DNA from: Eretmocerus hayati
Lineage: Eukaryota > Arthropoda > Insecta > Hymenoptera > Aphelinidae
DNA length: 64,000 nt
NCBI GenBank assembly: GCA_029851415.1
Contig: CM056742.1
Span: forward strand, 80,962,748-81,026,747
Direction of reading: 5' to 3'
The position numbers were made by a program, and so were the translations under genes. The first letter of the stretch is position 1, and each line of letters opens with the position of its first letter. The notes beneath the pieces are model-generated. The model was not told the DNA's origin. It saw only the letters and a list, made by a program, of their open reading frames with translations, and did no database searches. This document shows positions 44,134 to 55,930 of the stretch, one piece after another.

Positions 44134-44399
44134 TTGCATTGAATTGCGATTGCGTGTGGCTCATTCGCTTGACAACCGCGGGCACAGCAAGTCACCCGGG
44201 TAACTGCACCAGGTCTAGGGTTAATTTGCATAAAAGATGTATATATAGAACTGTACTGAGGCTGCACGACCTGGTGAATCCTCGTACTGGAGCTACCCTG
44301 GGGCACGTCCTCGATATGAGGAAGTCCTCGTCATGGGTTTCTGTTCCAGTAGAGGATTCATCACCAGCTTGCTGCAGAATCAGTACAGTTCTATCTACT
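44062..44399 (-). repeat. Polinton terminal inverted repeat, right
   Basis: Inverted counterpart of 24400-24719, with a longer GA microsatellite (44083-44130). Ends TACAGTTCTATCTACT at 44399. Confidence 0.95.
44083..44130. repeat. GA microsatellite inside the right terminal repeat
   Basis: A run of GA dinucleotides of about 48 nt in the right repeat, longer than its partner at 24667-24696. It is an unstable tract and explains most of the length difference between the two repeats. Confidence 0.85.
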
Positions 44400-44405
44400 T
44401 CCGAA
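44400..44405. repeat. 6-bp target site duplication, right copy
   Basis: TCCGAA, matching 24394-24399. Confidence 0.93.
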
Positions 44406-45196
44406 TCCTCATTACTTTGACAACCATTGGGTGTGATGCATTCCCGTGCTCGTCACGGGTGAACTTACCTTCCATTTGACATGACCGTGCTGTTCATTTC
44501 ACGGTAATTTAATATTCAACAGTGGTGCGATGAATGTGTAGCCATGGAAGAAGAAATTCACAACTGTAAATGGAATCCCACGAAAGTTGTGAGCATGGGT
44601 TTGCCTGGAAATGGACTCTCCGAGAAAGCAGCAATGACTACGATTCTCGTCCCTGCCGAAATAATTGACGTTCATCACTCCGAAGGGGAAAGGGGGAGGG
44701 GAGAAGAATATTGGAGACTCATATCCCTTGAGCTCTCGTAAGCTCGCCGTGTCCATGCATATTGTCCGTAAACATCGTTCCATATGAACGAGACTGGAGT
44801 CCTCATGCTTGGGAAGAATCAGCAAGCCGGGCCCAGCAACCCCCAACCCTTCTCCTCTCTCTCTCTTGTAAGTCACTGGACTTGGAAACCGCGAATGGAA
44901 CTGTCTTGATCTGAATGTGTCCGATAACGTCCAATCAAGCCACTTCATCTCATTCACAGTGATTTATCAGATCATCAAAATTTGAGGTTACGGCTACTCT
45001 GTTGAGATATCGTGGGAAGGTCCACGAAGACCATAGATTTCATTTCATTGATGTTGACATTATCATCGGGTCTCGATTTTAGTTCCTCCAGCTTTGGGAT
45101 CGCGGTGATATAATTGATCAATCTCAGTTTAGTCTCCATCTTGGTATTTTATGGGGGTTTCTGGACGAGTATCATAGGTTCTTCCCCGATATCAGA
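44406..45196. other. non-coding flank right of the Polinton
   Basis: Open frames on the minus strand near 44499-44957 have no family signature. No repeat recognised. Confidence 0.4.
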
Positions 45197-45557
45197 TTGT
45201 TACCCACTCACAATCTGATCTTGCATGATTATGCTCAAATTGATATCGAGATCTCTATCACGGCTAATTTTGAAATGATGTATCTCCGACAGCCAATTCC
45301 CACAGCTTCCAATTCTGGAGCAACGACTGGAGTGTACAATACAAAATCTGGCAGTTATTCCTCAGGCTACACGAGCGCTACCAATTACGAACCTCTGACG
45401 AGATCTGGATCTCCGGGCGATTTCAAGAGCAGCGGTGGGTACCCAAACAGTCAGCCCAATAAAAACTGTGCATCTAGTGGGAATTCGAGTTCGTCCATCT
45501 CAACTTCTGAGATTACTCAAGCAAGCTATACCAAAAGTCATATCTCCTTGAATAAGG
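45197..45557 (+). CDS. possible host exon, Ser/Gly/Asn-rich
   Basis: An open frame whose second half (from about 45295, after a possible acceptor CTCCGACAG) is Ser/Thr/Asn/Gly-rich: SGATTGVYNTKSGSYSSGY, then ITQASYTKSHISLNK. It ends in a strong donor AAG|GTGAGT at 45557/45558. The base composition is balanced and unlike the repeats nearby. It may be an internal exon of a large host gene coding for a disordered region. Gene not identified; flanking exons are not in view. Confidence 0.4.
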
Positions 45558-46560
45558 TGAGTCCTCGATAAATCTCATCTGTTTGGTTGTTGTAACTGGT
45601 TGTGACAGAAACATTCACACAAAAGTCGATTCGCGAGGACGGAAGCTTGACATTCGTCTACATGCCCTAAATTCAGTGAAATAGTGGGCGAACTGAGTGA
45701 GAGCGCGCACTTTTCATAATGACACGCCTGTTAGCTTACTGCAATGAACATCCTCCTAGCTTGTCATTTCTTGTATTTTCAATGTTACCGTCCTCTCAGA
45801 TGGGTCTGGATCGTTTTGTTCTAAATAAAATTATTCCCCTCTCTTCCTCTCGGAGAGTGAAATCGTATGATAAGAAAAGATATAAATATAAAAAATTTTG
45901 GAGTAAAATGGACCCAACCGTCAACAGAGGCACAACTAAGCTCAACTATTCTACACGTACTCGAACGCATTATCCCCGCCTAGCTCGGTCCTATCCAGAA
46001 GAGAATTTCCTGGACTCAAAAACTGAACCCAGCGACTTCTGGGAGCTGCTAACTGAGCCAGGATGTAAGCATTTGCGGGTCCCCTCCGAACTCATCTAGC
46101 CCCTACTAAGAGAAATGGAGATCGGCTTCCACGATGAAGCATCTCGAAGGCCTTCCCGAGACCTGCAATCTGATGACTGGTAAATGTCGATCATCTCATT
46201 ACTCATATGAGCTCCGTCAGTGATGATAGTCGGAAAGAGACGAAGTATAGCAAGGGTAGAGAGGATGAAAGTAACTTGGGGTGATTTCATGTGTACGAGG
46301 AAATAGGTCTGCAAAATACAAGAATACTATGAAAACTTACCGCCAGAGGGTCTCCACGCAAGTCAATGCTTGATAAATTCAGCTCAAAAGTATAGGTAGA
46401 GAGAGGGAGGACCCATTTCAACTCTGACCTTACATAAATTAGTGAGCCTCGGTAAAGTGGTGTGTACTATTCTGCTGCACATCTATGCTTCCAAAAGATG
46501 ATGATGAATAACGAATTGATTACGAATATATAGGTGCAGTTGTATACAAAGGTATTGTTC
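45558..46560. other. non-coding; diverged fragment of the long foldback family
   Basis: From about 46030 to 46210 the sequence follows the LFB arm pattern (GCGACTTCTGGGAGCTG, then the ATCGGCTTC and GATCATCTCAT words) at clearly lower identity. The rest is unremarkable. An open frame at 45719-46099 runs into this fragment and is not convincing. Confidence 0.45.
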
Positions 46561-47133
46561 ATACACTTAGGTCAAGAATTTGACTCTTATATCCCAGGTT
46601 CCCGGCTTCCGCCTACACCCCGGCTTGCCCCCCTAGACGTGGGACAGGAATACGCCCTGCCAGCGCGTCGGTTTCGGGGACGGTTATCACTAAACCGCGA
46701 GTAATTTAGCAGTGACCAACTCCTCCTCCCCGACTACCAAATCTCGGGTTCAGCCCCCAGCACAAGGCCGAAACCCACCCCTCGGTGGGGGGGGCAGACT
46801 CTTTGAGGCTTTCTTGGAGCCCAGCGGGCCTCTCGGGGTGATGAACGAGTCTTCGAGGCTCGCCCGGAGACGATTACAATGCGAGTCCCTAGACTCACCC
46901 ATTCCCGTGGTGCCGGATGAAGATGTGCAGTCTCCACGCCCCGGAGGGACATCATACCCCAGGATTCAGAATCCTCCTTGCGGTCATACATTTAGGTCAG
47001 TGAGATTCACGCCATCCGCAACCGCGACCAAGTCGTTTGAAGCCGAGGGGAGGAGAAAATATTCTCCAGCTGCTACTTAGTCATGTTCACTCGGTTCGTG
47101 TTGCTATTAGTAAAGCGAACTTCAGGAAACCTA
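46561..47133. other. GC-rich segment, possible retroelement 5' region
   Basis: GC-rich sequence with CCCCGGAGGGAC and GGGCCTCTCGGGG words and opposing open frames at 46712-47080. It resembles the 5' untranslated region of a non-LTR element but no ORF follows directly. Confidence 0.35.
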
Positions 47134-47543
47134 GCCGTGGCGTAGTGGGTGTCAATACATGAGTGGATACTCAGGAGGAACACCCAAGGATTGTGGGTCG
47201 TGGATTTTGCACAAACTCTGGGGATAGTCCCCTTCTACCGCCAGTAGATGGAACCCAGAGCCGCACTTGCAAATGCCCAACCGTTTTCAAGCCATAGCCT
47301 ATGTCATTAACATTGCCCATATGGGCCCATGTTCAAGAAAGATATGTATAGATATACTCGTAGTGCTGACGTTATAAGCTGCAGCTCGGAAACGGTTGGG
47401 CATTTGCAAGTGCAGGTCTGGGTTCCACATTCTGGCGGTAGAAGGAGACTATCCCCAGAACTTCAGCAAAACCCACGGCCCACAACCCCTGGGTTTTCCT
47501 CGGTGAGTATCAACTCATGTATTCACGCCTGCCACGCCACGGC
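47134..47543. repeat. foldback element FB-3
   Basis: Arms of about 170 bp (47134-47305 and 47378-47543) face each other around a loop with CATTGCCCATATGGGCCCAT and TATAGATATACT, the same loop as FB-1 and FB-2. Part of the right arm is repeated once more in direct order at about 47564-47650. Confidence 0.8.
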
Positions 47544-48094
47544 TCAATTCCCTGGAATCGGTTTATGAGCTGCAGCTCGGGAACGGTTGGGCATTTGCAA
47601 GTGCGGCCCTGGGTTTCACCTTTTTATGGCACAAGGAGACTATCCCCACACTGAGAAACTTTTGGCTATAGAAATCGTTGCGGACCGCTACAGCAGTGGG
47701 ACGAAACGGCATTTCTATAGAAAGTATAGAATCTGCTACAATTTCTGCTGGGAGTGGCATCAATTTTTATAGATTTGTGCAACAAAAATCTTTTGTTCCC
47801 AACAGCTATAAAAATTATAGCTACAGCTAGAAAAATTATAGCCGATACTGCAGAATTTGTAGCTTGAGGTCGTGGATACTTGTGAGTGGTAGAATCCGAA
47901 GTTCGAAAGCAAAGATTGAGTTCCATGTGAGATTGTATGGATGCAGACATTGCAGATATATTATGTACGCATCGTGTGTCCTCGTGCTCTTTGACTCATC
48001 TCTGATTGGCAAATCCTTGCCAGACAGGTTAGTCTGCTCTGGATGCAGTTGTGTCAGTGTCTGCCACCAGGTATCTTCTCTCTGATGCTCTCTC

Positions 48095-48137
<43 letters not shown>

Positions 48138-48159
48138 TTTTTTTATTCTTTTTAAGGTG
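47544..48159. other. non-coding with partial arm duplication and CT run
   Basis: The segment 47564-47650 repeats the right arm of FB-3 (GAGCTGCAGCTCGG, ACGGTTGGGCATTTGCAAGTG). ATTATAGC words repeat near 47800-47850. A CT run is at about 48098-48131. Confidence 0.5.
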
Positions 48160-48605
48160 GTTAGAGGGCAAAATCTGCCTCAGGATCCCTCGGATCCGTC
48201 CCCAGACACCGGACTGGTTCAGCTTACGCGGACTACGCATAGCCCACGCAGGCCATACCAGGCGGGACACGGGTTTGGGTGGGGCCCACCGAGAGGTGGG
48301 CCCGGCCGTGTAATATCCCTCTCCCCTCGATGTCCGATACCTAGGGCATCGGGCAATCAAGAAGGAGATCCACCTGCATCTACCATCTCATCCCGGAACC
48401 GCGTGAGCATTACTTCAGGATGAGCGGCATGTCTCGCGCTCGATTGCGAGCGTTCCTCTTCTCCATCTTCTCTCTTCGGCCACTTGTCGGCATCTTCTAT
48501 CTTCATTCTTCATTGTTCCCTCTCTTTCTTCTTTCTTCTCTCTTCTTTCTTCTTTCTTCCCTCTTCAGTGCATCAGATTCCTCCTGGAATCATTTGGGCC
48601 TCTTC

Positions 48606-48777
<172 letters not shown>

Positions 48778-48793
48778 TGCCGCGAAAAATCAG

Positions 48794-49873
48794 TGTCTAC
48801 TGTGTAACATTATTGTGAAACGCGGAGAGCCCTCAATACAATGCAATACCTGTGCCGGTTTAACTCATCTCGCGTGTTGCTCTGATTCCATCACGACCTC
48901 AAGTGTATTCGAATGTGGTAATTGTGTGTCGCGAAAACAACAACAGAGTCCTTTTGTAGCTCAATTGTCGTCTGCTCCTAAGCAGACGTGTCATAGCTCT
49001 CGCAAACGATCTGCTACGTCACCATCACTTTTGTCCAACTCACGTACCAAGGTTAGGCAGACAGTAACATCGTCTCAAATACAACTTTCAGAAATCGGAA
49101 CCATGTCACAATTTGAGTCGGAAGCTAAAAAATTTCAAGACGATCCCGGGATTCCTGAACATCTGAAAAAGTTGGGCTCATTGCTGGAGAATTCTCATTC
49201 GTCGTTGAAATCACAACTCTCGACCATAGAAATCCGCTTAACAGCTAATGAAACGGAACATGCGCGCGCGTTTGCTAGCCTACGGGCAGATTTTGTTGCG
49301 AGTCGCACCCAAGTAGACCCATGCGAAATTAAAATCTCGGGTATCCCTGATTCCATCACCACTCGAGACGAAGAGACAGTGACTGCAGTTTTGAATGCGA
49401 TTGAGTGCGCTGATCGCGTGGGAACAATTCTGTCTGTTAGACGCTGGATATTCCCCGCATCTCGTGCACTTGTTCATCCACCTAGCACGAGCTCCCAATC
49501 TAACAATATTACACCGCAAAATCCGAACGCTGGTAAAATTGCACTTGTCGTCAAGTTTTGCTCTCCGACTGTGCGCGATTTTGTTCTTCTCAAATCATCG
49601 TCGCTCAAAAGTAAAACTGCACAGGAGGTTTTCGGCTCTGGCGGTGATGCCAAAATCTACTTGAACCTCATTCTACCTCCACAAGTTTACAAAATCTGGG
49701 GCACAGCATTAGCAAAATCGAGGGAACTTGGGTATCTGAGACCTGTTGCGCAGAATCTGACTGTCATGATGCGGCCTGCCCCTCGAGCTGACCTGATTCC
49801 TATTCTGGCTCCTGAAGATTTTCAGCCTTTGGTACCCAATCAGCGCACTAAGCCTATGGAAACAGCTCCATGA
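48794..49873 (+). CDS. retrotransposon ORF1 with PHD-like zinc finger
   Basis: About 360 residues; the start codon is uncertain because the frame is open through the CT run. Residues near the beginning give C-x2-C (CLLC, from 48794), C-x2-C (CNTC), H-x2-C (HLAC), then C-x2-C (CGNC), the C4HC3 layout of a PHD finger, as found in ORF1 of several insect and sea-urchin CR1/Jockey elements. A helical region (FQDDPGIPEHLKKLGSLLEN) and an RRM-like part (EIKISGIPDSI, ALVVKF) follow. ORF1 proteins bind the element's RNA. It ends at 49873, some 40 nt before the ORF2 endonuclease reading. Confidence 0.65.
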   Translation, partial: CLLCNIIVKRGEPSIQCNTCAGLTHLACCSDSITTSSVFECGNCVSRKQQQSPFVAQLSSAPKQTCHSSRKRSATSPSLLSNSRTKVRQTVTSSQIQLSEIGTMSQFESEAKKFQDDPGIPEHLKKLGSLLENSHSSLKSQLSTIEIRLTANETEHARAFASLRADFVASRTQVDPCEIKISGIPDSITTRDEETVTAVLNAIECADRVGTILSVRRWIFPASRALVHPPSTSSQSNNITPQNPNAGKIALVVKFCSPTVRDFVLLKSSSLKSKTAQEVFGSGGDAKIYLNLILPPQVYKIWGTALAKSRELGYLRPVAQNLTVMMRPAPRADLIPILAPEDFQPLVPNQRTKPMETAP

Positions 49874-49914
49874 AGTTTAACCGGTCTGTCACATGTGCCT
49901 ATTTCTTCCGTCTC

Positions 49915-50066
49915 ATTTTCGAAAACGAGAATTACCATTAGCCACATCAACTTGAATCGCTTCACTGCTAATTTTAACTTACTAGAAGTCCAAATGTCGA
50001 GTGGCATTTATGATATTGTAGCTGTCTCTGAGACATTCCTCGAGCCCAATGATTCCTTCGATCCAT
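49915..50066 (+). pseudogene. retrotransposon endonuclease, N-terminal piece
   Basis: The reading ITISHINLNRFTAN, then YDIVAVSETFLEP, is the start of an apurinic-type endonuclease of non-LTR ORF2, with the catalytic Asn and Glu motifs. It is cut by the foldback that begins at 50068. Confidence 0.7.
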
Positions 50067-50067
50067 G

Positions 50068-52162
50068 TGAGTGATTCTGGAGCAAGCTGGACAAAACCGT
50101 CACCAGGGGGGTCTGGGAAAAATCTGCAAAAATTTTTTCCCATTAGTACTATGTTGAAATAGTACGAAAAAATTTTTTTCAGATTTTTTCGGCCCCCCCT
50201 GTAGGCCCCAGGGCCCATGAAAGGGCCATTTTAGGCCGTTTTTTAGCCTATTCTAGGAAAATCATAGCTCCGACGCAATTCAATATTTTTCAACGTACTT
50301 GGGCGCATTTTTCTCGTCAAGACTAGTACTTTTGAAAAAAAAATTGTCCAAGGCCACTTAGTGAGCCTGACGACTTCTGCAAGCTAATTATTGAGAGCAA
50401 ATTTTAGCGATTTTTGGGCCTGCTTCAAAGCAATCTAGCTCCTACTAGACATGTGATAATCGACTTTTGCAGGTAGTCATTTTAAAGGTCTTGAAAAAAC
50501 CTACAATTTGACCACCTGCAGAAGTCGATTATCGTACTTCTTATAGGAGCTATAGCCGATAGAAGTTGAGCTATTTACGAAAAAGTCGAAAATTCAGGAC
50601 TCGATTCCAAAAATATATCTTAATTTTTTTTCACCAAACTTGTGCGAAAATGTTCTTTGAGACATCTACTTTCAGTAAAAAAAATTTGACGGAGGTTATT
50701 TTTTTTTATTTTTTTTGCCGAGCATTACAAAATGCCGCATTTTGTGGTTTTAGCAAAAACGGCATCATCGACCACGGTCACATATGCTCCCATCTGGACT
50801 GATGTGCACCAATCTGTGTGAAAGTACTCCCCAAAGTACCCCCAAGTACGTGTAAGAAGTTGCGGGGACGAGCCTCCACCCAGGATCGAGCTGTAGGTTC
50901 TATTTACCGTGTCAAAAATAGGCATTATTTTGGCTATTCGAGCGTAAGCGACTGAGAGCATGATTTTACTCGTTCTGGCTCACAAATGAGATAATGGGGT
51001 AGAATGAGGATCCAAACATACTTTTCCGACTCAAAATGACCATCTAAACACAATTCCGAGGTCAGTTTAGCTCTAAAATGTCTTCTAGTGCCTCAACGGT
51101 GTCAGAACCCGTCGACAGAATCTAAGTTCTTAAGGGACAAAGGGACGACTATTTAGAGCAAAACTGACCTCGGAATTGTGTTTAGATGGTCATTTTGAGT
51201 CGGAAAAGTATGTCTGGATCCTCATTCTACCCCATTATCTCATTTGTGAGCCAGAACGAGTAAAATCATGCTCTCAGTCGCTTACGCTCGAATAGCCAAA
51301 ATAATGCCTATTTTTGACACGGTAAATAGAACCTACAGCTCGATCCTGGGTGGAGGCTCGTCCCCGCAACTTCTTACACGTACTTGGGGGTACTTTGGGG
51401 AGTACTGTCACACAGATTGGTGCACATCAGTCCAGATGGGAGCATATGTGACCGTGGTCAAAGATGCTGTTTTTGCTAAAACCACGAAATGCGGCATTTT
51501 GTAACGCTCGGCAAAAAAAATAAAAAAAAATAACCTCCGCCAAATTTTTTTTACCAAAAGTAGATGTCTGAAAGAACATTTTCGCACAAGTTTGGTGAAA
51601 AAAAATTAAGATATATTTTTGGAATCGAGTCCTGAATTTTCGACTTTTTCGTAAATAGCTCAACTTGTATCGACTGTAGCTCCAACAAAAAGTGCGATAA
51701 TTGACTTTTACAAGTAGGCAAATTGTAGGTATTTTCAAGACCTTCAAAATGACTACTTGTAAAAGTCGATTATCACATGTCTAGTGGGAGCTACATCACT
51801 TTGAAGCAAGCCCAAAAATCGCTAAAATTTGCTATCAATAAATAGGTGGCAGAAGTCGTCAGGCTCACTAAATGGCCTTGGACAATTTTTTTTTTCAAAA
51901 GTACTAGTCTTGACGAGAAAAATGCGCCCAAGTACGTTGAAAAATATTGAATTGCGTCGGAGCTATGATTTTCCTAGAATAGGCTAAAAAAGGGCCTAAA
52001 ATGGCCCTTTCATGGGCCCTGGGGCCCACAGGGGGGGCCGAAAAAATCTGAAAAAAATTTTTTCGTACTATTTCAACATAGTACTAATGGGAAAAAATTT
52101 TTGCAGATTTTTCCCAGACCCCCCTGGTGACGGTTTTGTCCAGCTTGCTCCAGAATCACTCA
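50068..52162. mobile_element. long foldback element LFB copy D, nearly perfect arms
   Basis: Arms 50068-51078 and 51149-52162 are inverted copies with very few differences over about 1 kb; the loop is only about 70 bp. Termini read TGAGTGATTCTGGAGCAAGC. It is inserted in the endonuclease domain of a retrotransposon. No target duplication was obvious. Coding potential is limited to mirror frames in the arms. Confidence 0.88.
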
Positions 52163-53583
52163 TATAATATTCCTGGGTACAACTTTTTTCGGCACGACAG
52201 AGTTGGCAAGGGAGGTGGTGGGGTTGGCTTCTACGCTAGATCAGAGTTCATTTTCAAAATTTTGCAACATTCTGAGCCACTTTTCAATAATACACCTGAG
52301 TATATCATTTCTGGAATAAATATTGCTAATTAAAAGTTACTTCTCTCTGTTGTTTATCGGAGACCTACTGCAGCTTATCTGCATGAGTTCATGGATGTCT
52401 TATCACCTTTCCTACCATTGTATGATCACACCATAGTAACAGGAGACTTCAATTTCAATATGGCAACCGACAACTCTGAGTCTGCATCATTTAAAGATCT
52501 ATACAATGCTCACCTTCTCCACCTTGTTGACTCGAGTCCTACTCATCACGCAATTGGAAGAGACAATCTCCTGCATCACACCTGCCTAGACTTATTTTTG
52601 GTTCGAAATCTACCAGCCTGCACTGCACACAGGAAATCGTCATCCCCTTTCGCTGCTGGACATGATTTCGTGGAGATTGACTATAGTATCAAGCCACCTG
52701 CAATCCCCAGCAAATCTATCTCTGTGAGGAACTTGTCTCAAATCGATCAACCCGAACTACTTGATCTGATCAAAAGTAAGCTCAATGGTAATTCTCCTTT
52801 CCCCGTGACAGACCAAAATACAGATTCCTTTTCTTCAAAACTCGCAGCTCAGGGCACTCGTTCACAGTTGCCGTCATATTTTATGCCCCCTGTAAATATT
52901 CCGCATGATTCTATTTTAAGACATACTAATAATATAATTCTAAGACCCCTAGACTTAAGTTTACCTATTCATCATGGCATTGCAGAGACCCACTTAGACG
53001 ACACTGTATCATCAATCACTACAGCAACCCTAGATGCGTTTAATCAGCTTGCACCCTTAAGAAACTTCAACGGCACCTCCTCGAAAAAACCCTGGGTGTC
53101 AGCTGATATTCGTCGTCTTATGGTTGAACGTGACAAGTTATACCGCATCGCCAATCGTACACAATCTCAAGATCTTCTTCACGGCTATCGTAGAAAAAGG
53201 GCACTAGTCAAATCTGAGTTAGATAAGGCTAAAAACATGTATATTGCTGACGAAATATCATGTGCTCCTGACCCAAGATCTAGATGGAGTGTACTCCGTA
53301 AACTAGGAGTTGTATCTCGCCCTCGTTGGTCCCCCTTAGATATATTTGATGCAAAAACCTTGAATCAGCACTTTGCTAGCGTAACGAGTTCAGGCAAATC
53401 TCTGAAAGATGACGAAGTTGATCAAATTTGCTCTATACCTTTGCCTACAAGTGTCCCAACATTCGATTTCGCTCCAGTTACCGAAGCCGATGTCCGAAGT
53501 CGAACACAATCGATTGTTGATGTGGACCACGCGGGATGGTCGACTGCGAGACCGGATGATATTTTGATGCAGCCGCGTGTGTA
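52163..53583 (+). pseudogene. retrotransposon endonuclease C-terminal part and linker
   Basis: After the foldback the frame resumes with YNIPGYNFFRHDR and GGGGVGFYARS. An in-frame TAA lies at 52331-52333, then VVYRRP, TGDFNFN (catalytic Asp/Asn motif) and a long linker with SKKPWVSADIRRLM typical of the segment before reverse transcriptase. It stops near 53583 and no reverse transcriptase follows. Confidence 0.7.
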
Positions 53584-54500
53584 GCAGACGGCATCAGCGT
53601 AGCATTCCGTTTTAACAATACTCTTTCCGTTATTTTGATTGTAAATATTATCCGTAGAGATAACAGCAGAGATGGAAAACCAATTGATGCCAACCATGAT
53701 TGTTGGAGGAATAAGAGCCACCTATTGTTGTGTGTTTTTTGTCTGGAGTAATATAAAAATAAAAGGCCTAAATAGGCCAAAGGTCATTCCTGCTGTTGTG
53801 GAGTGTCAAGAATTGATCTTCAAGAATATCTGGAGAATTTAGGATTTGATCGTGAGGAAAGATGAGTGCCAGTATCAATCTACATTTCAGCAGTGTGTTG
53901 AATTTCAGTTCTCTCAATACTTCAGACAGACCCAATTTTGAAGCTATAAATTGTGTGTCTCAAAGAACAGTTCATCATGGTTGAAGAAGAAAGCAACCAA
54001 TGTAATATCCTTTGTGTTTCTTTTCGTGTCTCAATGAAAACCTGTTCATGTCCAATACATCAAGAGAGACCGTCTCTCACATTTAGCTGTTGTGAGAAAG
54101 GTCAGTCCAATTGACGACTGTCCAAGAACAGTTGTTGTGATATACAAGCACTGATCTCTGGTGTTGCTCTGGTTACTTTTGAATAACATACTTCCATTGC
54201 GTAATACTTGAAATCCAAAAGTCTCAGTTGGACTCTTTATGATATGGTTTACGGATTTTACTTTCTTGGCATGTGCCACTCACATTCTTGTCAAATACTC
54301 TGAGAGCACGATGGCATAGGGTGATCTCTGATTTGGATCAGAAAGTTGTACAGGGTTCATCTGTTCCATCAAGAGTATTATGGAGAAAGAAAGGCACATT
54401 TACGCTCTTGGTGGAAATTGGTAAGTTCAAATTGAAAAAATTATTGGTTGAGAAGTCAATCACTAATCAAACTGGATCCATACATCTATCCGGATGTATC
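53584..54500. other. non-coding stretch, nothing recognised
   Basis: A GGCCTAAATAGGCC palindrome at about 53763 is the only notable motif. No gene or repeat family recognised. Confidence 0.4.
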
Positions 54501-55930
54501 TTGAGGATCATCTCATCACGAATCTAAACAGACATCACATAATGCTATTACACCTTCATTCCCCTCAGAATGAGTTTGCGGGGATCACTCCAACTTCTTG
54601 ACGTGTTACGAATTACCAATGCCCTAGATGGAATGTGTTCTAGTTTTTCGTTTTGGAGAAATATTGAGCAACAGATTTAGTGTCACATCTCTATCTTCCA
54701 TTCATTAATTAGCTATTAATTATTCACTTCGATGGTTAGCATCCTTCCTTGCTGGAAAGTGGACAAGCCAACTCATGTAGAGAATTTCCAAAATCTGAAA
54801 GTTCCTCGTGGTCCGAAAATGTTCTCTTGGGTTAGGAGTCTTCGCATCAACTCAAGTCAATTTCATGAACTCATTCCAAGCCTCGCTATCGAAAATACAA
54901 ATTTGTACTTCTCCAGATTCTTCTTTGCTCATGATCAAAAAATATTCATCTTGAAATTAAGCACACTAGTCTCCATCAGGGGAATCATCTTTATGGATGA
55001 GATACATAGAATTTTTTTGTGTTTTTCTACGTGCTACTATCTACAGCATGTTCTCCAATCCGAGAATATTCAGTCATTACCATAGCCAAGTGTTGAAATC
55101 TTCCTCCCTTCCACTTCACCTTTTCCAAAAGTCTAACTCGGCAAGTATGGCCATCCTTTCCATCTGAAATTTTATCTGGGATCAAAATGTCAATTTCCAT
55201 TCTTGAGAGTCATGAGATCAGGGAACATATGTCGAGTAACTATTCAGCAAAATCTTAACGTGGAACGAATGGAAAGAGGATGGAAAATACTAATTTAAAC
55301 TCTTGAGAGTCGTGAGATCAAGAAAAGTATGTCGATTAATTGTTTTGCAGAATCTTAACGTGAAACGCATGGATGAGGATTGATAGAATTAAAACGAGAT
55401 TTTTCTGGTAATTTTGACTCAACTTTATTGACTCATCATCTGTACTGATATATTGAGAATGATCATCTATTTAGACCCATGGGAATGAAACGGAAACCAG
55501 AACATTCAATTCAGCACTGATTGCTTTAGTTCAGTCTTCTTCCCATGGATGTAAATAGATGATCATTCTCAATATATCAGTAGAGATGGTGAGTAACTCA
55601 AGTTGAGTCAAAATTACCCAAAAAGTCTCATTTTGATTCCATCAATCCTCATTTATGCGTTTCACGGTAAGATTCTGCAAAACAATTACTCGACATACTT
55701 TTCCTGATCTTACGACTCTCAAGAGTTTGAATTAGTATTTTTCATCCTCATTCCGTTCGTTTCTCGTTAAGATTCCGCTAAATAGTTTCTCGACATGTTT
55801 TCCCTGATCTCATGACTCTCAAGAACTGATGATATCCATATTCTGATCCCAGATAAAATTTCAGAGGGAGAGGATGGCCATACTCACCAAGTTAGACTTT
55901 TGGAAAAAGTGAAGTGGGAGAGGGAAGTAG
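54501..55930. repeat. large inverted repeat, left copy, containing foldback G
   Basis: The segment 54501-55094 matches 63386-64000 in inverted order, and 55095-55930 is a foldback (arms about 55095-55490 and 55540-55930) that matches 62560-63385. The combined unit therefore occurs twice in opposite orientation. Within the foldback the arms carry CCAAAAGTCTAACT and GTATGGCCATCC near both ends. Confidence 0.75.

Larger units (their letters stand above)
24394..44405. mobile_element. complete Polinton/Maverick element with target duplication
   Basis: The element proper is 24400-44399. Its termini are AGTAGATAGAACTGTACTGA and the reverse complement. Directly outside lie TCCGAA at 24394-24399 and TCCGAA at 44400-44405, the 6-bp duplication expected of Polintons, whose repeats are known to start with AG. 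It encodes the full Polinton signature: protein-primed DNA polymerase B, RVE integrase with chromodomain, packaging ATPase, adenain-like protease, and double- and single-jelly-roll capsid proteins. The repeat arms differ by only about seven substitutions in the first 265 bp, so insertion is fairly recent. Confidence 0.97.

Noticed and set aside
46712..47080. Protein-coding gene in the GC-rich segment
   Set aside because: Opposite strand is equally open, no domain was seen, and the region looks like retroelement leader sequence.
50725..51504. Pair of nearly identical 78-residue frames in opposite arms
   Set aside because: They are the two arms of the long foldback element; no start context, no family motif, and related copies have stops.
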